Assembly (NCBI GenBank): GCA_024734495.1
Contig: JALMQS010000278.1
Span: 1,502,861-1,566,860, forward strand
Length of the DNA stretch: 64,000 nucleotides
Source: Forficula auricularia
Lineage: Eukaryota; Arthropoda; Insecta; Dermaptera; Forficulidae
Reading direction: 5' to 3'
Shown: positions 35,088 through 45,395 of the stretch, one piece after another
Layout: each line of letters opens with the position of its first letter
Numbering within the stretch: position 1 is the first letter of the stretch
The notes under the pieces: model-generated
What the model saw: only the letters and a program-made list of their open reading frames with translations
What the model was told of the DNA's origin: nothing
Databases searched by the model: none
Made by a program: the position numbers and the translations under genes

Positions 35088-36056
35088 AAGAGGCGGTTGG
35101 TGACTTTTCAACTAGGCGATGCTGTCCAAAAAAGTATCCTTCATTTTTTGAAATTTTATTTTAACCTTTTTTTGAAGGAGACAATAAAAGAATGTGTCTT
35201 CTGCTGGAATTATAAATTTTATTTATTTATAACGAGTTATAATTCCAGCAGAAGACACACTCTTTTATTGTCCCCTTCAATATATAAAAATTCTGCTACT
35301 CGCTGCACAATTTCAATTTAACCTTTTTTTGCAAATTTCATCGAATACGGCATTATTTTCGTTAATTTTCAAATTTAACATTAGAATTTTTTAAATATAT
35401 TTTGGGACCTTCACCCCAAAAGGATACTGCTTTGTATGAGTGAGGCTAGAAGTCAGAAATTAAATCTTGAGACTTAATCTACACAGTCCCTGAGATGGAA
35501 ATCGGCCATCTTCCACAATGAATCAGCCTGTCAAATAAGAAAATCTTAAATTTCCCATAATTCTATCGCTTTAAGCAAGCTATAGCACTCTTAGTTATTT
35601 CCAGTCTTATATAGTGAGAGTTTCTTAAAAATGAATTAGTCCAAAGATTCCCGAATCATTTTTATTTATTCCCTTTTTGTATTATCTCTATTTTAATAGT
35701 TCCTCATGGAGAATCTTTTTTATTCGACTGAAACTCGTCTGGACTTGTTTTTGACATGCTTAAACTAGAAGATATACACAAAGCAGGGACTTCAAACCTT
35801 CTATCCGCAGCCTTTTCGGAAAAATCATTCATTTTAATTGCCCCTTGAAACTATGCAACAATTTTATTTCATTTCGAGGACCAATATACTTTTCAAAACA
35901 AAAAATGTTTTTTTTATAGAAATATTTTAAATAACGGATAATAATTTGAAAATTTAAAGATCCTCCTGAAATTTTGAAGTCGATATTTATGAAAATATTA
36001 TAAATGTTTGAAATTTTAGGGATGCATCCACAACATCCATGGACCGCACGCCACTG
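35088..36056 (+). mobile_element. hAT-like family B, copy 4, carrying a nested element
   Basis: The left end AAGAGGCGGTTGGTGACTTT is a mutated CAGTGGCGG end. The right end is ATGGACCGCACGCCACTG. Flanks CTATCTAT (35080-35087) and GTATCTAT (36057-36064) match at 7 of 8. A family A copy interrupts it at 35172-35319, and without that insert the length approaches copy 1. Confidence 0.85.
35172..35319 (-). mobile_element. Hairpin family A, copy 4, nested in family B
   Basis: GAAGGAGACAATAAAAGAAT at 35174 to TTCTGCTACTCGCTGCAC and TTTCAATTT at 35319 is family A in reverse. The hairpin arms GTGTCTTCTGCTGGAATTAT and ATAATTCCAGCAGAAGACAC are nearly perfect. TTTAACCTTTTTTT of the host element is present on both sides, consistent with a long AT-rich target duplication. 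Confidence 0.85.
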
Positions 36057-36079
36057 GTATCTATCTATATTTAAAATAA

Positions 36080-36198
36080 TCGGCTTGCGTGACAACGCCT
36101 ACGTGATTTTTTTAATTTTAAAACCTACCAATAGCTTATACAAATAAAATTTAGATGTCTGCTGGCCAGAAAGATACCCCCCGAAGGCGGGTAACTAT
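36080..36198 (+). mobile_element. Helitron-like element, copy E2
   Basis: It begins TCGGCTTGCGTGACAACGCC directly after an A. Its 3' part contains the hairpin TACCCCCCGAAGGCGGGTA and ends AACTAT before an A/T. Compared with copy 55343-55523 (GCCCGC...GCGGGC) the outer stem pair changed from G-C to A-T on both sides, a compensatory change. A 5' TC, a 3' hairpin a few bases before a CT-purine end, and no terminal inverted repeats are Helitron features. Confidence 0.6.
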
Positions 36199-37079
36199 AT
36201 TACAAAATGACAAATTTAGCATTCGTACAAATTTTTTAAATATGTTAACTCAATCATCTGAAGACTCTTTAAAATAAATTTCTGATCTCATAATTAAATG
36301 CCGATTCCACGCTATTTTTTAAGAAGATTCCTGGATTCAAGCTCCCCCCCCCCACCCCCTCTAGACCACTATATTAACACCCATAGTGTGTTTACACTTA
36401 TTTATTTTATAGTTTCTTATACTATTAAATATACAATATTATAATAAATTTTAGCCACGCATTTTAAATATTTTTAGTTCACGACCTTTTCGTTTGTACC
36501 TCACTCTATTTTGTTCAAATTTCCGTTTGTTCCCTTTATTCACTTGTCCATCATTCGGTCGATCAATCTTCAATAAGATTTTTTCCCTTTACGCTTTTCA
36601 TTCGATTTGACGAATACTACCAATTCAGTAGAATGGTGATCATTCTTAAAGGAGATATAACAAATGATAGTTCTCTGGTAGGTATTAAAGAATGAAAAAG
36701 AAATATTTGACATCAGAAATTTATCATTTAGATTCGAAAAAATATATTTGCAAATATTTTGAAAAATATAATAAATATATATATATATATATATTTTCAA
36801 AACTTGGTAAGTGATCTAGAAAATTTCGGAGATTTGTGCAAATTTTAACATTTGAGAAGAAAGTTGTTTTATGTCTGTATCTTTATCTTAATTTTTCTCA
36901 ATTTAAACCATAGGTAGAGTTTATTCTTTTAATATAAATTCAAAGAAATCTAAATAAAATAATTAAAACGTGAAACGTAAAATTTCTCTAACATATTATG
37001 GGAAAATCAATCTTTGTTTATGACTTATCTGGCTTTTGTGCCAAATTTTATCTAATTAGTAAACCATTTTTGATCGCTT
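36199..37079. other. AT-rich spacer
   Basis: Contains a poly(C) interruption near 36343-36360 and (TA)n at 36774-36792. Nothing else recognised. Confidence 0.4.
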
Positions 37080-37740
37080 TATATTTAAAGATTTGAATTT
37101 TTAGTTCTGAAGATAAAAGCCCGAAATCTAATTAGTACCTACTCTGCAACCACTTGGCATAATGAGTATAAATTAATATTTAAATTTTCTTATCAATTCT
37201 TAAATTATTATCACTGTCACAATTATCCGGTTTTACTAAGCTCTCTGGGTGTCTTGACTGTTAAATTCTCAAAAAATTTCAATTTGTATGTGTCTATTTG
37301 TCTTTAGAAATAAAATCATTTTCAAAGATGATTTTCTAGTCAATCGAATCTGACAGTATATCCGAATACTAATTAAAACCGGATAGACCAAGAAAAAAAA
37401 CTTGCGGAAAGTTAAACCTGATGCTAAAAGGTATAGATTTTTTTTATTTATTGCGGAAAACTGATTAGATTTTGAGCTTTCTAGCTTCAGAATTACCATC
37501 AGATGAAAAAATTAGAAAATTAGGAAAAATTCGAATAGTTTTATCAAAGGTTTTTGAACGATTGTAGCTAATGATTGAAAATTTCATAAAAAGTTTGTAT
37601 TAAAAGTTGTGCCCTTCTGCCAAATGTCAGTTTTCTAGCTCAAATCATTTTTTGACAAAATTGGACAAATCATCAATATTTATAAAGAGCGCACCGAGTC
37701 ATGAAAAAGTTTTATTTTTTAGGATTTGATGTTTAAAAAC
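37080..37740. repeat. Two family J copies in opposite orientation
   Basis: Near 37090-37150 the plus-strand phrase TTCTGAAGATAAAAGCCCGAA occurs in J orientation. From about 37440 to 37710 the same family is inverted (GATTAGATTTTGAGCTTTCT, GAGCGCACCGAGTCATG). Confidence 0.45.
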
Positions 37741-39438
37741 TGAAGGTTTTATTGTTTGTCAATTGCTATAAAATTTTAATTGAATTTTCTTTACTCCTGT
37801 TTTTGGCAACATTTCACTCCACCAAAGAGAATAAATACTGACTTTAAGCTCCAATTAAGTCAAATGTTATAAATGAAATTGCATTTCGCTAATTAGTAGG
37901 CGTGTAAAATAAACCATCACAAAACTTCCTTTTGATTTTACATGTGTTATCCACACGCAACCATCTACCTCAACTATCCCATAGTAACAAACGATATCTA
38001 AAAGAATCCAAACATCCTTATTAGATGTCCACTTATTTTTAACTACGTACTTGAAAAAAAACTTTATTAAATATTACTATTATTTATTATTTTATCATTA
38101 ATATTTATTCTGTTTTAGAAATTGCTATACAAAATGTTCATATAGATACATACATAAAATAGGTGTAGGTATACATTAATTATTTACACTTATAATGAAA
38201 ATCCATTGTTATTTACGATTATATACCATTCACTTCTGCATTATAAACGCTCTGAGAGGAAACAATTTCTTGATAAAATAAAACAGATAATTTACTTCAT
38301 CTGATAAAACAATAAATTTTCAATTTTTTGTTAATTTTCTTTTTTGAGCTAATATCCTCCTTTTAAATTGGGATTAAATTGCCTTTTTTCTTAAATCAAT
38401 TATTAATTCATTTAAAATTTTTATTCCTTTAAATTTTAAATGCTTGTAAATTATTTTTTAATTAATTGTTTCCCTGAAAATAAACAACGATTTCCACCGA
38501 AAGAATGTCTATATAATTTTCCGTTTTGGACCGCCACCAGCGGTTGTCAATAGATGTTAGGGATGAATTTGTATTTGATTCTATATATGTGATGGTGTCA
38601 GGAAAAGGGCCCGTATCTTCAGCTACCAGTATTTTCAGGAATGGCAAAAATGTGAGTTAAAAATGGGTACCTATAATTTTTTATTACATGTTTGAATTCA
38701 TCAGCAAATTTTCATTCTGAATAGAATACTAGCGAGGGTAAAAATGCAAGAAATACCCTATTTTTGTCTGCTTAAAAATTTAAACGGCTATAACTCAAAA
38801 CTATGTTTTTTACTTCTAAATATTCCAAAATTCATAAATGAGTACATTTTTGGAATCTTTGGGAGGGACAAAAATCGTTTTTTTTCGGTTGAATTTCTAG
38901 AAACAGGAGATGCCATTAGCTCGATTTTGACCAGGTGAAGATAAGGGCCTTTTTCCCTGAAACTATCACAGTTTCTTGAAAATATGTCACTTCTGTCCTT
39001 ATTTTCGGAAACAGATTTCTCTAAATCAAGATTGTAGAGAGAACACATCACATTTGAAGCAATCTTAGAATAATTATTCCGGTCTACTTAAAATCTCAAT
39101 TTTCAATTATTTGCCCTTCAAATTTGCTACAAAAAACTATAAAATAGTTGGTAGATAAAATGATATCTTTATATATCAGCTTTTAATGTGTTACTAGTGA
39201 TATTTCTGAGAATAGTATTTAAATTTTTTATTATCTTAAATATACAAACATTAAGTTGTAAAATAGGTTCCATTTCGAATTCAATTTTGATGATGTAACT
39301 GGCGTTAGACTAATCAAATGATGCGGAAGATTTGCAATTCTTATTATTAATATTCTAGATATTAAGATAGGCTCCGTACTGCAAAGTAAATTCTAAATAT
39401 AATATTTTTTACAGGAATAATTTTAGACCCTGCTAGTA
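37741..39438. other. AT-rich spacer
   Basis: Overlapping opposite frames at 38744-39051 have no recognised motif. Nothing else seen. Confidence 0.4.
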
Positions 39439-39446
39439 CTCTCGAT

Positions 39447-39825
39447 TAGGGATGTTACTGAACTCCGAAAGCTCGGAACTTCAGGTTGATTTTACACCTC
39501 CGGCTCCGATTATTTTGAATCGGAAGTTATAACGAAGATCGAAAAACTCAACCGTGACCAGCCTGAGCGCACACCTACAAGTTTTGACTTGTCGGCCGGA
39601 GACCCTCACGCCAACAATTATTCTATTGTTGCACGTTACTTACGTATGTGTATTATTATTTATATTAGACTGATTATTGAATTATATTTCTACTATTTCA
39701 TTAGGTCTGCACTTATGTTAGTTAAATACATCTCTCTTCTACTCCGACTCCGACTCCGATAAATCAAATTTAAAATCTCCGGTTCCGACTCCGCTTTCGG
39801 TAAACCTACCTTCGTAACATCTGAA
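39447..39825. mobile_element. hAT-like non-autonomous element with TAGGGATGTTAC end
   Basis: The left end TAGGGATGTTAC and right end GTAACATCTGAA form imperfect TIRs. Flanks CTCTCGAT (39439-39446) and CTTTCGAT (39826-39833) agree at 7 of 8. The interior has a (CTCCGA)n-like run at about 39737-39762 and repeated TCCG/CGGA motifs on both sides. Confidence 0.7.
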
Positions 39826-39896
39826 CTTTCGATAATAAGAAAAAAAACTAACTATTCCTATATCCTATTTTCTTGTTACTATGTAAATTTTTGTAA

Positions 39897-40377
39897 ACTG
39901 CTTCGCTCCTCCTCAAAATGCTTAGAAAACAGGAAGATGCTATTGAAGACATATGTATGGAGCATAGCCATGTACGGGTGTGAAACCTGGACAATTGGAG
40001 AAGCGGAGAGAAAAAGACTGGAAGCTTTCGAAATATGGTGCTACAGAAGAATGAATAATATCAAATGGATGAATAGAATTACAAATGAAGAGGTTCTTGG
40101 AAGAATAAGAGAAATAAGAACCTCTCGTGGAAGAGTCTAAGGAAGAGAAGAGGTCAGATGATAAGGCACACACTGAGACTAGGGGGATTGCTTAGGGATG
40201 TCTTGGAGGGGGAAGTGGGAAAGTAATGGGGAAGTGGAAAAGAAAAGGGGAAGGCCCAGATCAAAATATTTCGACCACATAATTGGGGATATGGGATGCG
40301 GGACATTTAGAGAGGTCGAACAGCTGACGGGGGACAGAGCCGAGTGGAGACGGGTGGTTGCGTTAAACCAGTCTTAA
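39897..40377 (+). pseudogene. RTE reverse transcriptase C-terminus, frameshifted
   Basis: The frame from 39937 reads MLLKTYVWSIAMYGCETWTI and on through FEIWCYRRMNNIKWMNRITN, the conserved thumb/C-terminal region of RTE-type enzymes. Near 40125 the frame shifts to WKSLRKRRGQMIRHTLRLGG, and again near 40255 to RPRSKYFDHIIGDMGC and EWRRVVALNQS then stop. The catalytic palm is absent and at least two frameshifts remain, so it is inactive. Confidence 0.85.
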
Positions 40378-40409
40378 GACTGTGTAATCAATGATGACGA
40401 TGATGATGT
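39897..40409 (+). mobile_element. RTE-type LINE, 5'-truncated, GAT-rich tail
   Basis: The copy keeps only the C-terminal part of the reverse transcriptase and the 3' end. After the stop (40375-40377) a short 3' UTR leads into GATGACGATGATGATG. Short tandem tails are typical of RTE elements. Fragments of the same group lie at 33490, 40755, 41355, 43714 (minus) and 20155. Confidence 0.8.
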
Positions 40410-40754
40410 AAATTTTAACTTGACCCTATAAGCACTCAAATATCCCCAACAATTTACCTTGAAACCCTTTTATCAGTTAAAATTCAAAAGTAGCTCAGTG
40501 TAAACAATTTCGATGAAAATTAATTTTGTCGCTATTGGCGAAAATCAAAGGGAGATGGATGGTTAACAAGGAAGTAAATGAATTGTGCTTATGGAAGAAT
40601 AGAAATTGTTTCCCTGATTACTTTCTGCCACCAGATGTCAGAAGGTTTGAATTCTCTATTCCATTACATTATTTATTAATGTTGTATTATTCAAATTGAT
40701 ATCACCTCTTATTGTGATTTTCACCAATAAAATAGAGAAAAGATAACACTGTGG

Positions 40755-40960
40755 AATAATCTGAAGAAGAAAATAGTCAATTTGAGAGGGCATACCTCGA
40801 GATATGGAGGATTGATAAATATATTTTAGGGAGCGAAGTGGGAAAGAAAAGAAGAAAGATAGAGAAAGGTTGGAGTATTTTCCCCAAATATTGAAAGACA
40901 TAGGTATACATAAGGATCTGGGGCTTTAAAAAAGTTAAAGATGTGAGAGATTTCAATTTG
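40755..40960 (+). mobile_element. Older RTE fragment
   Basis: Degenerate translation shows VNLRGHTSRYGGL and further pieces in the order of the RTE C-terminal region at 40150-40330. No tail is preserved. Confidence 0.55.
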
Positions 40961-40964
40961 CTGA

Positions 40965-41101
40965 TGGTAATAGATTCAAATTTTTTTAGAAAATCATAAG
41001 ATGGTGTCATCTGTTAGATCCAATGGAATGGATAACAGCAGATGGAAATAGATTTAAATTCTTAGAAAATCATAAGATCATAGATCCGATGGAATGGATT
41101 A
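40965..41101 (+). repeat. Local tandem duplication, unit about 70 bp
   Basis: GCTGATGGTAATAGATTCAA through GATCCAATGGAATGGAT is followed by GCAGATGGAAATAGATTTAA through GATCCGATGGAATGGAT. A reversed piece (GACACCATCTTATGATTTTC) appears at about 41331, after the SINE-like block. Confidence 0.7.
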
Positions 41102-41197
41102 TTTAAACTTTATGGCATGACTATGTGTTTAAATTTAGAATCACTAGATCGGGAATTTTTATAAATGAAGTAAAATATTTAACGCGTTTACATATGT

Positions 41198-41310
41198 CCG
41201 AGAAGTTCTCACCTCACAGGTGAGCCAGATGGCCCGGATTACTGTTACTGTCACTCGGGCTCAATTCCCGAAGGGGTGAAAAACAACCCTTCTGACATAT
41301 AATTAAAAAT
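41198..41310 (+). mobile_element. Possible SINE
   Basis: CTCACAGGTGAGCCAGATGG is followed by CGGGCTCAATTCCCG, which resembles a tRNA B box with T-stem, and by AACCCTTCTGACATATAATT. A diverged copy is at 4715-4820. It sits between a tandem repeat and its inverted piece. tRNA origin is inferred from the B-box-like motif only. Confidence 0.45.
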
Positions 41311-41354
41311 AATCCATTCCTAATCTAATAGACACCATCTTATGATTTTCTAAG

Positions 41355-41455
41355 AAGTTAAAGAGTTGATATGGGATAAGTGGAGTTGGGAAGTTCCGCC
41401 AAATCAATCTTATGACTTCATAGTCGGTGATGATTATGATGATAACTAATTTGTT
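41355..41455 (+). mobile_element. RTE 3' end fragment with GAT-rich tail
   Basis: The frame EVKELIWDKWSWEVPPNQSY matches the RTE C-terminus, followed by GGTGATGATTATGATGATAA. Confidence 0.65.
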
Positions 41456-42040
41456 TGGAAAACAGATAAAAAACTAGTGAATCCATGACATATGAGTCCA
41501 CATGCATTTGAGTTTATTTTTTTTAATAAAAACGTTAACTTCATAATTATAAATTTATTAAATTTTCATTACTCGTATCATACCTATATTCGAAATAATT
41601 ATTTTAATTCATTTTGTTTAACCTTTTACTGATCAAGCACTCCGATTTTCTCGCTTATATATGCATATATATTTCCAAATAGAAAAAAGAGTTAACAAAT
41701 ATACCTTACTTAATTGAAAATATACTTTCTTTTTTTTATGATAAATTACTAGCTAATATGCATAACTTTATGGTCTCAAAATAGTTATTGAAAAATTGAA
41801 TATCATCATAAATCGAATCAATTTTTAATCTAAATATTTTTGTAAGCTTTTGTTTTGTTTTTGTTGTTTTATGTTGTTGTTTTTTCGAATAATTCAACAA
41901 CTTTTTTTGTTTTATATTTACTGAACAGCATACTTCGTATTCTTCTCGGCGATGATTGAGTAAATAAAAATTCTTCGATTGAATTTTGATGAAATGTAAT
42001 TTTTTTTTCACACAACTCAGGAAAATAACTTTTGATAACC
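41456..42040. other. AT-rich spacer
   Basis: Open frames at 41736-42084 on the minus strand are low-complexity AT translations. Confidence 0.4.
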
Positions 42041-42044
42041 ACGA

Positions 42045-42430
42045 AAGTTTCCTTGCGATTAGAGGAGATAGATAGAGAGACCACAGATTGTTTGTGTTTT
42101 GGACCGTTGTAAGAGGTGATCCATCAGGAGATGAGAAAGGAACAGGAGATATGCCGCTTTTCGGTTCGTTCCTCGAGCCACCGAGACATTAAACCGACAA
42201 GCGATCGACATTCCAGTTCATTCCATTAGCTAGTATAAATATTATAAAGTTGATAGGCAACTGACCGGGATTAAATCCCCGTGTCATTGATGGCGTCAAA
42301 TTGAACGGTGGAGAACTTGGGCTTGATATTGATATGAAAGCACCATCGATAACAACATTGCATTCATCCGTACGCACACCATGAAACCGACACACACACA
42401 AACGCAGAGATTATTAGTCGAAGCGGTCGT
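42045..42430. other. GC-normal, apparently single-copy island
   Basis: Balanced composition, no transposon ends, not repeated in the window. It has ATTAGC and CCAATTAATGG, which are homeodomain-type core motifs, and a minus-strand open frame of 70 codons (42401-42189) with no recognised similarity. A conserved regulatory element or host exon is possible. Confidence 0.3.
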
Positions 42431-42852
42431 GTTTACAAGCCAAATGCCAATTAATGGTTCACATCTGCAGTGAACCTATTTTTTATCATCGCTCTTTCTC
42501 TGTCTCCCTCATAAAATAAACGTGGGTGAGTGAATAAATTAATCATATGAAATTTTGAAGTTTTTCTTTTTATAATTAATGATCCGATAGATCCCCAATA
42601 AATATTTTAAAATTTAATTATTATTTAACACCTGGTCAATGAATTTTAATAAAAATGTAACGTCATTCAACTATACGTAAGGGTATAATTTTGAAGACAC
42701 CTTCAAATTCATTCATTATCGAGGATGCCCGAGGCAAAAATGTTCCGATTTAGAAACTGTAATCTTAGCTCCAAATATACAGTCTGTTATTTAAGATTTG
42801 CATGAAAAAAAAAATAAATAAAAATATCGTTGGAGATCGTGGCTGTGATGAT
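42431..42852. other. AT-rich spacer
   Basis: AATAAATAAAAATAT at about 42815 reappears at about 42953 just beyond the hairpin described next. Confidence 0.4.
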
Positions 42853-42955
42853 ATTCAGTCGGTTGAAGGAGTTGTATCGGCCAATGCATCGAGGAATTTT
42901 ATTGTATTCGGTGCATCCTTGCTTTGGCTGATTCAACTCCTTCAATCCACTGAAT
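42853..42955 (+). ncRNA. Candidate pre-miRNA-like hairpin
   Basis: The 5' arm (42853-42892) and the 3' arm (42917-42955) pair over about 40 positions with a handful of isolated mismatches and wobbles. The base is ATTCAGT/ACTGAAT. Above one C-C mismatch is an uninterrupted 14-pair stretch (42861-42874 with 42934-42947, including one G-U), then isolated mismatches separate further paired blocks up to a loop near 42893-42916. Total length (103 nt), short symmetric internal mismatches and an AT-rich terminal loop fit an animal pre-miRNA. I do not match either arm to a miRNA family I know. No second copy is seen in the window. The alternative is a small fold-back transposon, suggested by the 15-base direct repeat flanking it. 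The strand is unproven, since the hairpin folds on either strand. Confidence 0.45.
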
Positions 42956-43713
42956 AAATAAAAATATATTGAAAACACTTTTATTTCTAAATGCACTAAA
43001 AATTATAAAAAAATAATGGACACTTATTTTAATTAAATTTAAAGCGCCTCCGATTTTATTATTTGTCATGTGAGTAAGCAAATTTTTAGAGTACTAAAGA
43101 AAAAAGTATTTTCTGCTTTTTATTGCATTTTGAAATAAAAGCATTAAAAAAAAGTTTTTAATAAATTTTTATTTATTTATTTTTCACATTTATTTTACTG
43201 TAAAATCTCATTGTTTTGCAAATCTGTAATCAATATGCATATTGCATAATGATTATCATATTTATTTATTATAGGCTTTTTTTATAATCACTATTCTAAA
43301 TTTAATACTATCTATAAGAGGGAATTTAAACATTGTAATTTTATAGGTTCAAGTGTTCCAAGTCTTAGAAGCTTCTAAATGGTATACTTGTTTTAATTTC
43401 TATGTATACAAAAAACATAAAAGAAACTGGGGGACTGTAATAAGTCAGTATACTGTGATTCAAGAATCAATACTAAGCTTGCTATTATTAATTTTGAATG
43501 GAAAAGAGAAAATCCCTGATTAGGTCATTTGTATTCTAAATTCTCTGTAGCTGCACTCGAATAAAGAATGTTTTAAATTAGAACCAGTTCTTCTCATACA
43601 TATAATTTAATTGTTATTTTTATGTCAAAAACAAAAAAATCATGTTTATTATTTTAATTTTGATTAAAAAATATGTGAACTTTGCCTTTTATTGATCATT
43701 ATCATTGAGTACA
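42956..43713. other. AT-rich spacer
   Basis: Nothing recognisable. Confidence 0.4.
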
Positions 43714-43870
43714 CGCCCCTAAGACTGGTTTGACACAACCACCCGTCTCTTTGGCCTCTATAAATGTCTCGTATCCCATATACTCAATTATTTGGTCGAA
43801 ATATTATAATCTAGATTTCCCCTTTTTTTTCCCACCTACCTCTCCAAGATATATCCCTAAGCATATTATT
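43714..43870 (-). mobile_element. RTE 3' end fragment
   Basis: Reversed, the segment reads ATATTTCGACCAAATAATTG, GGGATACGAGACATTTATAG and CGGGTGGTTGTGTCAAACCA, closely following the RTE end at 40280-40377. Confidence 0.7.
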
Positions 43871-44192
43871 ATAATTTATTTTATTTCCTCCTTTACATAT
43901 TTACCTATTTTAATTTTAAATTTCGGAAGTAATGAAAATGAAATGTCAAACTTCATTAACGCCTGTTAGAGAATTTAAACTACCCAAACATTTTTGATCC
44001 TTATGTATTACTCGGTACGCCTGATAGGCAGACTTCACGCTGCCTCCAGATGGACTTATTATTGAATACACCCCAAAAAAAGAATTTTGTTGCTGAAAAT
44101 GATTTTTCTTCACGTTTTTCACTTTATAAAAGTAATACAAAAAGAAAATATCCTGCATTCCGGGAGTACTGAGCAATAATACCAGGATGTTG
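43871..44192. other. Spacer upstream of the young LINE
   Basis: A less AT-rich patch (44010-44055) may be an unidentified repeat. Nothing else recognised. Confidence 0.35.
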
Positions 44193-45281
44193 GGGTTAAT
44201 TATCTCCAAAGCTTTTGACCAGGTTTGGCACAAAAATCTTCTTGCCAAACTGCCAGCCTTTGGATTCACATCAACACTTCGCAAATGGATAGAAAGCTTT
44301 ATGACAAACCGAAGTATAAAAGTTGTGGTGGAAGGAACATCATCTGAATCGTTCTCCACAAACTCTGGTGTTCCCCAAGGCTCCGTAATCTCCTCCACAC
44401 TCTTCCTAATTTATATAAACGACCTTATTGATCAAACGGCAAACCCCACTCATTGTTACGCCGACGATAGCACTCTACACGGCAAACCCTCACTCCCGAA
44501 TAATCGAATCAATGTTGCCTCCTCAATTACTCTCGACCTAGACAAACTGAATAAATGGGGCTCTCAAAATTTAGTTAACTTTAATTCAAACAAGACTCAA
44601 TGTTGTCTAATTTCTAGGCGCGAAAATAAAGATTTCCCTGATATTCACTTCGATTCGAATACCCTGAAAATGTGTGACAGCCTATCCATGTTGGGCGTCT
44701 CTGTCGCATCTGACCTGTCTTGGAATGAACACATCTCCTCTGTGGCGAAATCTGCAGCAAGGAAGATTGGCTTCTTATTCAGGTCCAACCGATTTTACAA
44801 ACCCCCACAACTTCTCACCATCTACAAGGCCCAAATCCGCCCCTGTCTCGAATACGGCTCTCATCTATGGAGAGGAGCCTCAAAACATTCTCTTGCTACC
44901 CTGGATGCAATTCAGAAACGAGCCGTCAGGCTAATTGACGATTCTACCCTCACCGACTCCCTCGACTCGCTGGCTCATCGAAGAAATGTCTCTGCCCTTT
45001 CCCTTTTCTATAGATACTATTACGGCAGGTGCTCTGATGAGATAAAATCAATAATTCCCCCCAAAGCATGCTTTGCACGTAGCACGCGTTTTGCCGACTC
45101 CCAACACTCTCTCGCGGTCAAATTAGAAAAGTGCCGGTCCACTTCATTCGCAAATACATATATCCCCATGACTTCAAGGAACTGGAACTCTCTCCCAGCC
45201 TCTATCTTTCCCAGCACCTATAATCTTCAAACCTTCAAAACCGGAGTGCATAGACACCTACGTCTACACCCTCTCACTTAA
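44187..45281 (+). CDS. Non-LTR reverse transcriptase, C-terminal two thirds
   Basis: An uninterrupted 364-codon frame encodes RT palm, thumb and C-terminal region. Visible motifs are ISKAFDQVWH (residues 6-15, first catalytic Asp region), GVPQGSVISSTLFLIYINDL (61-80) and CYADD (90-94, the catalytic YxDD box). The LGVSVASDLSWNEHI and GFLFRSNRFYKPPQL blocks are typical of jockey/CR1-like LINEs, and the end WNSLPASIFPSTYNLQTFKT is the family's C-terminus without RNase H. The first few residues probably come from flanking DNA, because the LINE sequence seems to begin near 44193, so the first ATG is not the natural start. The endonuclease and N-terminal RT fingers are missing, so the copy cannot move itself. 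The absence of stops points to a recent insertion. Confidence 0.9.
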   Translation: MLGLIISKAFDQVWHKNLLAKLPAFGFTSTLRKWIESFMTNRSIKVVVEGTSSESFSTNSGVPQGSVISSTLFLIYINDLIDQTANPTHCYADDSTLHGKPSLPNNRINVASSITLDLDKLNKWGSQNLVNFNSNKTQCCLISRRENKDFPDIHFDSNTLKMCDSLSMLGVSVASDLSWNEHISSVAKSAARKIGFLFRSNRFYKPPQLLTIYKAQIRPCLEYGSHLWRGASKHSLATLDAIQKRAVRLIDDSTLTDSLDSLAHRRNVSALSLFYRYYYGRCSDEIKSIIPPKACFARSTRFADSQHSLAVKLEKCRSTSFANTYIPMTSRNWNSLPASIFPSTYNLQTFKTGVHRHLRLHPLT

Positions 45282-45395
45282 TCAACTTTCCCTTCTCTTC
45301 GGTAATGCAAGGGTCTTTCGAGATCCATAGGGGCTGCATCTTTACTGGTACACCCCTTCTTGCATTCGATTGCATTAAAAAAAAAAAAAAAAAAA
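44193..45395 (+). mobile_element. 5'-truncated jockey/CR1-type LINE with poly(A)
   Basis: It comprises the RT frame, a short 3' UTR with GGGTCTTTCGAGATCC and CACCCCTTCTTGCATTCG, and a 19-base poly(A) at 45377-45395. The 5' boundary is inferred from loss of RT similarity. A clean target duplication was not found by eye. It is not the same lineage as the LINE at 23007-24490 or the RTE fragments. Confidence 0.85.

Noticed and set aside
43946..44398. 150-codon minus-strand open frame
   Set aside because: It runs antisense to the reverse transcriptase at its upstream end and has no motif of its own.
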